The notes beneath the pieces were generated by a model. The model was not told the DNA's origin. It searched no databases and was given only the letters and a program-made list of their open reading frames with translations. From Thermoplasmata archaeon (lineage in GTDB: Archaea > Thermoplasmatota > Thermoplasmata > SG8-5), in assembly GCA_028703755.1 (NCBI GenBank), contig JAQVMG010000005.1, forward strand, positions 1-35,105: a stretch of DNA of 35,105 bases, read 5' to 3'. This document shows, piece after piece, positions 1-7,514 of the stretch. The translations under genes and the position numbers were made by a program. Within the stretch, counting starts at the first letter, position 1, and each line of letters starts with the position of its first letter.

Positions 1-2863
1 CCCACAAGGCCGTTTCGGAGCTCCGGTTGTTACCGATGTAGGCCATATCATCACCCGCGACCGCAAGCGTGATGTTCACATTCACAGCATTGTCCGGACC
101 GTTGTTCGTGATGTTGACGTAAATGTATGCCGGTTCCCCCATCTGGGCATATGTGGAAGGAGACGAACTCAAAGTCAGCGTCAGATCCGCGGAGGGTATG
201 GACATTGGCCCGATGGCTTGGAGGAACGGATAGGTGTTGGTCTCGTAGATGCCCCATGTGTTCGTGAAATTCCAGTTCATGAATGTGGCTTTCAGCATCA
301 TGTCCTCGGTGTTCTTGCCTGTACCCCTATCGCTTGCTGTCTGGTTTGATGTCTGGTTGTCCCAGAAACAGTCAGTATATGCCGTTGTTGTCCCGGGCAT
401 AAAATATTCGCCAAGGAATCCGCCTACATCGCCTAGCGCGGTGACCTGGCCGACACTGTAGCAGTCCTCGACAATCTGGCCCGTACCGGCTTCCTGCCCT
501 ATGAACCCGCCGACGAAGTAATTCCCGGCAACATCGCCCCATGAATAGCTGTTTCTTATGTTTCCATAGTTACTGCCCACGAACCCGCCGATCTGCTGTT
601 TGATACCTCCGATGCCGATGACATCGCCGTAAGCCACACACTTCTCAACGTCGTAAGAGTTGTCTCCGATGAAGCCGCCCACCATGATCGCGCCTTGCAC
701 AGTTGTATGAGATATGCTGAGCATTACAGAGCTCTGGCTGCTTCCGAACAGGCCGCCAACGTATTGGTAGCCAGTAACCTGACCCCAGGCCGCGCCTTCC
801 GATGCCAGGGTGCCCATGTGAGTTCCGGCAAGGCCGCCGACAAATGCATTCCCATTGACTACAATATTCGTGCTGGCATTAATGAGATTCGCGTTGAAAT
901 ATACCTCACCCACGAGACCGCCCACATTATCATGCCCCTGGATAGTGCCCTGGGAACCGCAGTTAATAACGCTGCCCTCCATCCTTCCGACCAGCGCACC
1001 TACATAATCATATCCGGTTATATCCGCAGTTCCCATTTCCAGATTGCTTATCTCGCCGTTCGTGGCCCCGAACAGACCGACATAGTTGGCAGTGGATTTG
1101 ATGTAAAGGTAGCCTATAATGTTTCCTTGGCCGTCCAGGGAGCCGACGAATTTACTGGCCGAAGAACCGACCGGAGAAAAACCTTTCCCGCTGGTAGCAT
1201 TGGTGCCCCACATCTCTTTAGATACCTTGGTGTCACTCATATCTATATAATTCTCAATAGTGTAGTCGGCACTGAGGTTCATTGCCATGAGCTGGAGCTG
1301 GTGGCTGTTGGTTATTTCATTGTCCCACTCCATGCGGAGGAACGGCCGTGTGAATCCGTCAGCCATCCACCAGACTGCAGCGAAGTCCCATCCGGCGCCG
1401 GCGAACGTTGCCTCTGTTATCATCTGGGCTGTTGCGAAGCCTGTTTCTGAACCGACACTGGTCGCTATCCCGGATGTTGTTGTGTCCCAGAAGCAGTTCA
1501 CCTCAACGCCCAACCCCCCACCGTCGGAGCTGATAAGTCCGCCGATTGGCGCCGGTCCGGAGACTGGCCCGGAGGCGTAGCAGTTCGATATCGTAGCCAT
1601 GCTGACACCGACGAGCCCACCGACACGGTCACTTACTGATGAGGAAACTTCACCTGTCGCATAGCAGTCTGTGATGTTTGATGTTGTGTCTTCAAGCACT
1701 CCCACAAGTCCGCCGCTCAGGCCCGTGCTATCCACATCGCCGATAGCGTAACATTCACTGACTTCATAATTAGTAGAGCCCAGCAGCCCGCCGCATCTTG
1801 TGCCTCCGTCAACATTCCCTGTCGCATAACATCTGTAAATTACGCAGTTCTGGTAGCTTCCGTCGCCGACCGTGCCAACCAGGCCGCCAACCCTGTAAAC
1901 GTTCTGCGGGCTGCTGACATCGCCTGTGGCGTGGCTGTCGCGGATTATGTCCCCTCTGAAATATCCGACGAGTCCGCCAAGGTATCCCCAGCCCGTGACA
2001 TATCCCGTCGCGTAGCTGTCGAAGGTCGAGGATACGAAAGACTGCTCTCCCACGAGGCCTCCGATGTTCATCCCGGCGCTTGTGTTTGTGCTGACAGCAC
2101 CGGTCGCGTGGCACCTCGTGATGTTCTCGTACCACATACGCCCGACGAGTCCGCCGATTCCGTGCAATTTTCCGATCACCGAGCCAGATGCGGCGCAGTC
2201 CGTTATCGGCTTCCAGGATTCGCCCACAAGGCCCCCGACGTATCCGTTGCCGGAGACACTTGCGCTGCTGCTGCAGTTGTGCAATCCGACCGCACTGCCG
2301 AGGAATCCGACGAGTCCGCCTGTTCCGTTGCGCCCGGCTACGATGCCCGAGACGGCAGCGTTGAACACCTGACCAGTGGGAGCATAGACTGTGCCCACAA
2401 GGATTCCGGTCGAGTCATATCCAGTAACCGCTGCATTGTCCACAGTGACATTGGAAATCATCGCACCAAGCCCGATGTTGCCGAAGAGACCCACGCTGGT
2501 TGTGAACGGTCTGTTGATGTAAAGCCCGGTTATCCTGTGCCCTTGCCCGTCGAATGTCCCATTGAACCTCGCCATCGTGACGCCTATCGGGTTGAACCCC
2601 TGCCCCCCGTTCCAACCGGCCGTGGCTGAGGCGTCGATGTCATTGCCCAGCATGTAATGCGCGTTAAGATTTCCTGACATTGCCTGCAGGTCCAGCACAT
2701 CGGTGATTATGTACGGATTGCCGATGCTTCCATCTCCGCCACCGAAGGTTCCGCCTCCCAGTGGCGAAACAGGAGTAACTTCAGCGGACGATACAACTGA
2801 TAACACGCTCAATGGCGTCGCAATCATAATCATTGCCAGCAGAAATGCGGTCAACTGTTTCAT
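1..2863 (-). CDS. Secreted GLUG-motif/beta-helix repeat surface protein, 3' end truncated at window edge (954 codons present), DUF11-like domain beginning near the edge
   Basis: Continuous open minus-strand frame from ATG at 2863 to position 2, no stop. N-terminus MKQLTAFLLAMIMIATPLSVLSVVSSAEV (signal peptide), about 20 repeats of type (V/I)GGLVG...CYATGDV, two 'CFWD..TS...' module ends, then 'ADLTLTLSSSPSTYAQMGEPAYIYVNITNNGPDNAVNVNITL' (DUF11-like). Absent from ORF track because it has no stop in the window. Confidence 0.9.
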   Translation of the reverse strand, partial: MKQLTAFLLAMIMIATPLSVLSVVSSAEVTPVSPLGGGTFGGGDGSIGNPYIITDVLDLQAMSGNLNAHYMLGNDIDASATAGWNGGQGFNPIGVTMARFNGTFDGQGHRITGLYINRPFTTSVGLFGNIGLGAMISNVTVDNAAVTGYDSTGILVGTVYAPTGQVFNAAVSGIVAGRNGTGGLVGFLGSAVGLHNCSSSASVSGNGYVGGLVGESWKPITDCAASGSVIGKLHGIGGLVGRMWYENITRCHATGAVSTNTSAGMNIGGLVGEQSFVSSTFDSYATGYVTGWGYLGGLVGYFRGDIIRDSHATGDVSSPQNVYRVGGLVGTVGDGSYQNCVIYRCYATGNVDGGTRCGGLLGSTNYEVSECYAIGDVDSTGLSGGLVGVLEDTTSNITDCYATGEVSSSVSDRVGGLVGVSMATISNCYASGPVSGPAPIGGLISSDGGGLGVEVNCFWDTTTSGIATSVGSETGFATAQMITEATFAGAGWDFAAVWWMADGFTRPFLRMEWDNEITNSHQLQLMAMNLSADYTIENYIDMSDTKVSKEMWGTNATSGKGFSPVGSSASKFVGSLDGQGNIIGYLYIKSTANYVGLFGATNGEISNLEMGTADITGYDYVGALVGRMEGSVINCGSQGTIQGHDNVGGLVGEVYFNANLINASTNIVVNGNAFVGGLAGTHMGTLASEGAAWGQVTGYQYVGGLFGSSQSSVMLSISHTTVQGAIMVGGFIGDNSYDVEKCVAYGDVIGIGGIKQQIGGFVGSNYGNIRNSYSWGDVAGNYFVGGFIGQEAGTGQIVEDCYSVGQVTALGDVGGFLGEYFMPGTTTAYTDCFWDNQTSNQTASDRGTGKNTEDMMLKATFMNWNFTNTWGIYETNTYPFLQAIGPMSIPSADLTLTLSSSPSTYAQMGEPAYIYVNITNNGPDNAVNVNITLAVAGDDMAYIGNNRSSETALW

Positions 2864-2902
2864 AGAGCTTCCCTCGAATATTTGTGATATGGAATTATCT
2901 CA

Positions 2903-2920
2903 TGTTATAAATAAACTAAC
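2903..2920 (-). promoter_or_regulatory. Putative TATA box for the GLUG surface-protein gene
   Basis: Minus-strand AGTTTATTTATAACATG about 45-55 nt upstream of the ATG at 2863, overlapping the hypD stop. Confidence 0.45.
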
Positions 2921-3995
2921 TTTTCCTTCTGTATTTGTACTCAATAGCACAACCGCCCTCGAAACTCACCATGCACGGCCCGACGGGATTGGAGGGGTTG
3001 CAGACCTTCCCGAACAGCGGACAGTCCTGGGGTTCAATCTCGCCCCTGAGCACGTCGCCGCATTTGCAGCCCGGCGGTTCATCGTACTCGCGGGTGTAAA
3101 CAGGAGCCAGGATGTCGGAATATTTCTTCCGCGCGTCCCATTTGGCATACTCTGGCCTGAGTTTCAGCCCGGTGCCCGGGAGCACCGGAAATCCCCGCCA
3201 CTTCACGTCGCACGGCTCGAAGACATTCGCCATGGCAGCCTGGGCCTTCAGATTTCCCTCAGGAGAAACAGCCCTGGTGTAGGCATTCTCCACTTTTGCC
3301 TCGCCGTTCTTTATCTGCCGTGCCAGAAGATAAACGCCCATCAGCACGTCGAGCGGCTCGAAGCCGGCGATGGCCTGCGGAATTTTGTAATCTTTTGAAA
3401 GGAAATCGTACATCTTTGATCCGGTGATGACGCTCACATGGCCCGGTTCGAGAAGGCCCTGTATCTCAACCTTGCCGGATGTAACCAGTATCCTCAGGGC
3501 TTCGGGAATCGTGCGATGGCAGCACAGTACCGAGAAGTTCTTTGGCGGCTTGCCGAGAAGTATGCTGGCTGTTGCCGGTGCGGTTGTCTCGAATCCTACT
3601 GCGATGAAAACAACGTCATTCTCAATTTTCTCAGCAAGTTCTATTGCCTCGTTTATTCCGTATACGATTCTCACGTCCGCGCCTTTGCCTTTTTCTTTCA
3701 GCAAAGAACCGGATTCCGAAGGGACTTTCAGCATGTCGCCGAAGATGGCGATTGTCTTGCCGGCTCTGGCCAAGGCCAGTGTCTCCTCTATCTCCTGCGG
3801 CGTGGTCACGCACACCGGGCAGCCCGGTCCTTGCCTCACTTCCACGCCGACTTGGGTCAGCATGTCGATGAGGCCGTGCTTCACCAGCGTGTCCTGATGT
3901 GTGCCGCAGACATGCATAATGCGTATCTGCTGGTCCATGTCCCTGATTTTGGAGATTATCTTCTCTGCCATTGCGCGGTCGCGGAGCTCGAACAT
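2916..3995 (-). CDS. hypD: Hydrogenase maturation factor HypD
   Basis: MFELRDRAMAEKIISKIRDMDQQIRIMHVCGTHQDTLVKHGL...GPGCPVCVTTPQEI...GFETTAP; start trimmed to overlap the hypA stop (TGATG). Confidence 0.95.
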   Translation of the reverse strand: MFELRDRAMAEKIISKIRDMDQQIRIMHVCGTHQDTLVKHGLIDMLTQVGVEVRQGPGCPVCVTTPQEIEETLALARAGKTIAIFGDMLKVPSESGSLLKEKGKGADVRIVYGINEAIELAEKIENDVVFIAVGFETTAPATASILLGKPPKNFSVLCCHRTIPEALRILVTSGKVEIQGLLEPGHVSVITGSKMYDFLSKDYKIPQAIAGFEPLDVLMGVYLLARQIKNGEAKVENAYTRAVSPEGNLKAQAAMANVFEPCDVKWRGFPVLPGTGLKLRPEYAKWDARKKYSDILAPVYTREYDEPPGCKCGDVLRGEIEPQDCPLFGKVCNPSNPVGPCMVSFEGGCAIEYKYRRKS

Positions 3996-4375
3996 CAGTC
4001 CTCGACCTCCATCCGGAGATTCTTCACGATGCAGTCCCTGCCCTTCAGGACCTCTACCGGACCCTGGCATTTGGGGCACTGGAAGACAGGCGAGCCAAGG
4101 TGACCGAGTGACGTGTCCTCTACCGTCAGCGGTCCGGAATAATCGCATTTCCTGCATTTGACCTGGGCCGGAACAGTGATGATATTCAATCCATCCGGTT
4201 CGATGCCCCTCTCATTTTCGGCCAAGGCCCTGAAGCCGAATCTGAGGGATTCATGCGACAGAAAGGAGAGCTCGCCCACTTCAAGTTGGACTTCGAGAAC
4301 CCTGCTGGCCTTCGCCTTCTCCATCTCGGACTTGACCAGTTCCATGATGCTGGCAATGACAGAAAATTCATGCAT
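3995..4375 (-). CDS. hypA: Hydrogenase nickel incorporation protein HypA
   Basis: MHEFSVIASIMELVKSEM... with zinc motif CRKC...CPKC. Confidence 0.93.
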   Translation of the reverse strand: MHEFSVIASIMELVKSEMEKAKASRVLEVQLEVGELSFLSHESLRFGFRALAENERGIEPDGLNIITVPAQVKCRKCDYSGPLTVEDTSLGHLGSPVFQCPKCQGPVEVLKGRDCIVKNLRMEVED

Positions 4376-4601
4376 CCGGGAATCCCCCGGTATTGAGCAT
4401 CTCGTTCCAGAGGGCGATAGTTTCCATGGCTTCTGCTTCCGACAGGACCTGTATTGCGAAGCCCGCGTGCACCAGGACGTAATCTCCGACGCGAACTTCC
4501 ACAAGCGAGATGTTGGCGCTGTTCACAACGCCCTCTCCGTATTGGATTTTTGCCTTGTCGCCGGTAATTTCTATCACTTTACCTGGTATTGCCAAGCAGA
4601 T
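4368..4601 (-). CDS. hypC: Hydrogenase assembly chaperone HypC/HupF
   Basis: CLAIPGKVIEITGDKAKIQYGEGVVNSANISLVEVRVGDYVLVHAGFAIQVLSEAEA. Conserved CLAIPGK is preceded by codon ATC, not ATG, with GGAGG 8 nt upstream; the ORF-track ATG at 4646 would add a 15-aa extension. Confidence 0.9.
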   Translation of the reverse strand: MCLAIPGKVIEITGDKAKIQYGEGVVNSANISLVEVRVGDYVLVHAGFAIQVLSEAEAMETIALWNEMLNTGGFPDA

Positions 4602-6759
4602 GGTAACCGCCTCCTGCGATCTGACCGAAGCTGATGCCCCCGTCACCGTTGGGTACTCTGCTGTGGGTTATGAGTTTTACCCCTCTTTCATCCAATTTCA
4701 TTTTCAGAATGTCATTTATCGCAAGGTTGTATGAAACCCCGCCTGTGAAACCCAAAGAATCGCTCGGGCCGGCGGCATCCACCAGGCCGCTGAAAAGGGC
4801 GTCTGTAAATGACCTGGCAATATCCGCCTTGGCTTTCGCGGTGAGATTTTTCCCGACCGGCGCAATTTCAGCAAGTTGGCTGAAAATGCCGAGCGTATCC
4901 ACAACCCCATTGGCCACAGCCGCAGTGAAATCATGCTTCACACTCCCCCTCCGAATGTACGGTTCCAGCACCATGGCTGGCTCCCCGTCGTAGGTCATGG
5001 CTTCGCATATCCCGAGCCAGCATGAGAGCGCGTCCAGAACCCTGCCTGTGCTGCTTGTCTTTACGGATTTCTTCATCATGCCCCGAAGGACTTCCGCTTC
5101 CTTCCCCGTGAAGTATGGCTGTTCCATGTTAAGCATTTCGGCAATCGCAAAGACAACCCGCTTCGGGTCCTCGACTGCCCTGTCGCCGCCGAGGAGCGGG
5201 ATGTAGGCCAGATGCCCTTTTCTTTCGAACCTGCCGACTTTTACATCGAGGACTTCCCCGCCCCAGACCTGGCCGTCGGTGCCGTAGCCGGTGCCGTCGC
5301 AGGAAAGAACTTTGAGGCTGTCAAGTGAATGTTCTGCCATCAGGCCGAACGCATGTGCTGCATGATGCTGAATCTCGATTGCAGGCACCTCCCATTCCTC
5401 AGCCAGGCGCTTTCCGACACCTCTGCTGGAGTATTTTGGGTGCATGTCCGTGATGACCGCTTCAGGTTTCGCGATGCCGTGGAGTTTCATCAGATGCTTT
5501 ATCGCTTCCTCAAGGAAGACCGATGTCTCGTAACGGCTTATGTCCCCGATGTGCTGGGTCATAACCGCCTTCCCGCCGACGGATATGGCCCCTGTGCAGT
5601 TCATATCCCCTCCCACTGCGACCAGTTCCCCGTCATGCGGAATGGGAATAGGCTCGGGAACATGGCCTCTGGATTTTCGCACAAAGAACGAACCGTGCGA
5701 ATGAGCCAGTACGACCGAATCGTCCGTACGGTTGATTATCCTCCGATTGTGAAGCAGGAAAACATCCGCGCTCAGCCTGGCAATCTCGCTGTCATGGATT
5801 GCCATGGGTTCGCCAGGCAGGTTTCCCGAGGTCATGATGATGGCATCGGTTTTCAGGCGCCTGAAAAGAATGTGATGGAGCCCGCTGTAAGGCAGGTAAA
5901 GACCGATCCTGTCGAGGCCCGGCGCAGTGTCCTCCAGCGCCTTGTCCCTCCGGTCCAGCAGGACTATGGGTCTTGCCGGCGAGGTAAGCATCTTTTCGCC
6001 GGCCTTGGTGATGCTGGCATACTTTCTTGCAGTTTCCAGGTCTCTGACCATCACGGCAAGAGGTTTCTTCGGTCTCTTGAACCGCACCCTAAGGGCTCCG
6101 ACAGCCGACGGAACGCAGACAATGTGGGTTCCGCCCCAGCTCTTGACCGCGCCGATCTTCCCTGCCTCAACAGCCATTGCGAAAAGCCCAATCGGGTCGT
6201 TGGTCGGCAATCCTTCCAGCCTGTATTGAGGGCCGCAGTCAGGGCAGGATGTTGTCTGGGCATGAAATCTTCTGTCCAGGGGGTCGGAATACTCCCTGGC
6301 GCATGTCGGGCACATCGGAAAATCAGACATCGATGTGAACGGTCGGTCATATGGCAAATCCGAAATCACCGAGAATCTGGCATCGCAGTTCGTGCAGTTA
6401 ATAAAGGGGTATCCGGTTCGTCTGTTCCCCGGATTCAGGAGTTCGCCGAGGCAGTCATCGCAGATGGCCGAATCCGGCGGCAGCGGTGAGGCGCGCTGGC
6501 CGGTGCCGCTCTTGATTATCTGAAATCTCTCTTTCGGAGCTGGGCAATCGGCCGCTTCAACGCTGTCGATGCGGGCCAGCGGCGGCAACGCCTTTTTCAA
6601 GGCCTTTATGAAAACATCCGCATCGCCGTCAATAACGATTTCAACATCCGAACCTGTGTTCTGGACATGGCCCTTCATGCCCATTGACGCGGCCAGTCGG
6701 AAAACAGTCGGCCTAAATCCGACGCCCTGCACTATGCCTTTCACGGCGATTCTGGGCAT
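4579..6759 (-). CDS. hypF: Carbamoyltransferase HypF
   Basis: Acylphosphatase start (GIVQGVGFRPTVFRLA), zinc fingers CDDC/CTNC/CPTC/CPDC, YrdC-like and Kae1-like domains. Confidence 0.96.
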   Translation of the reverse strand: MPRIAVKGIVQGVGFRPTVFRLAASMGMKGHVQNTGSDVEIVIDGDADVFIKALKKALPPLARIDSVEAADCPAPKERFQIIKSGTGQRASPLPPDSAICDDCLGELLNPGNRRTGYPFINCTNCDARFSVISDLPYDRPFTSMSDFPMCPTCAREYSDPLDRRFHAQTTSCPDCGPQYRLEGLPTNDPIGLFAMAVEAGKIGAVKSWGGTHIVCVPSAVGALRVRFKRPKKPLAVMVRDLETARKYASITKAGEKMLTSPARPIVLLDRRDKALEDTAPGLDRIGLYLPYSGLHHILFRRLKTDAIIMTSGNLPGEPMAIHDSEIARLSADVFLLHNRRIINRTDDSVVLAHSHGSFFVRKSRGHVPEPIPIPHDGELVAVGGDMNCTGAISVGGKAVMTQHIGDISRYETSVFLEEAIKHLMKLHGIAKPEAVITDMHPKYSSRGVGKRLAEEWEVPAIEIQHHAAHAFGLMAEHSLDSLKVLSCDGTGYGTDGQVWGGEVLDVKVGRFERKGHLAYIPLLGGDRAVEDPKRVVFAIAEMLNMEQPYFTGKEAEVLRGMMKKSVKTSSTGRVLDALSCWLGICEAMTYDGEPAMVLEPYIRRGSVKHDFTAAVANGVVDTLGIFSQLAEIAPVGKNLTAKAKADIARSFTDALFSGLVDAAGPSDSLGFTGGVSYNLAINDILKMKLDERGVKLITHSRVPNGDGGISFGQIAGGGYHLLGNTR

Positions 6760-6766
6760 GCTCCCC

Positions 6767-7444
6767 TCACAGTCCCATCGCTTTCAGCAACTCTTCAATG
6801 CCCGTGCCCTGCCTGGCATCGGTGAATATGACCGGCACGTGAGGGTTGATTCGCGCCGCATCCTTTTTGAGAATCTCAGGGTCAACTTCCATGATATCGG
6901 CCAGACCAATCTTGTTCACTACCAGTATGTCGGAACTGCCCATCAGGACCGGATGCTTGCGCACCATATCATCGCCTTCGGTCACGGAAACCATGGTGAT
7001 GCGCTTCCGGCTGCCCAGCGGGAAATCCGCCGGGCAAACGAGATTGCCCACATTCTCAATGAACAGAACATCAATGCTGTTCAGGTCGAGCTTCTCAAGC
7101 GCATGGTCCACCATGTGCGCGTCCAGGTGGCATTCCTTTCCTGTGTTTACGTTGACGACCTTCATGCCGTGTTTTTTGAACCGCCGGTAATCGTCGTCCC
7201 CCGCAACGTCGCCTGCGATTGCGGCACATCTCAGCCCCCTGCTGTGAAGGATATCAGCCAGTTTCTCAATCAGCAGTGTTTTTCCGGAGCCGATGGCTCC
7301 CAGAAAATCGAAAGACTTAATCCTGTGTTTCTCAAGCAGGGCGGCGTTGTCCTCCGCTATGCGTCTGTTTGCAGCCAGGATGTCAGCGCCAAGTTCCACA
7401 TCGCATACCTTGTGCATGTTATCAGTGTAACAAATGGCCGTCAT
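6767..7444 (-). CDS. hypB: Hydrogenase nickel incorporation GTPase HypB
   Basis: GAIGSGKTLLIEKLAD, GDVAGDDD, FIENVGNLVCPADFPLG, VVNKIGLAD. Start may be the internal MHKVCDVELG (7417). Confidence 0.94.
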   Translation of the reverse strand: MTAICYTDNMHKVCDVELGADILAANRRIAEDNAALLEKHRIKSFDFLGAIGSGKTLLIEKLADILHSRGLRCAAIAGDVAGDDDYRRFKKHGMKVVNVNTGKECHLDAHMVDHALEKLDLNSIDVLFIENVGNLVCPADFPLGSRKRITMVSVTEGDDMVRKHPVLMGSSDILVVNKIGLADIMEVDPEILKKDAARINPHVPVIFTDARQGTGIEELLKAMGL

Positions 7445-7483
7445 TATTTAAGACTTTACCTAAAATTAAGAAAATTGAAAGGA

Positions 7484-7505
7484 GGGGCGGCAGAACTGCC
7501 GCCCC
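7484..7505 (-). terminator. Strong hairpin 3' of the H+-PPase gene, possible terminator
   Basis: Perfect inverted repeat GGGGCGGCAG-AA-CTGCCGCCCC, 9 nt past the stop codon, followed on the minus strand by TCCTTTCAATTTTC. Confidence 0.55.
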
Positions 7506-7514
7506 ATTGCTCTC

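Noticed and set aside
695-2629. Plus-strand ORFs 695..1450, 1931..2629, 2064..2372 and minus 1809..2135
   Set aside because: They are antisense or out-of-frame shadows of the continuous minus-strand GLUG-repeat gene and show no family features.
5329-6489. 386-aa plus-strand ORF
   Set aside because: Fully antisense to hypF; low-complexity composition typical of shadow ORFs in GC-rich DNA.
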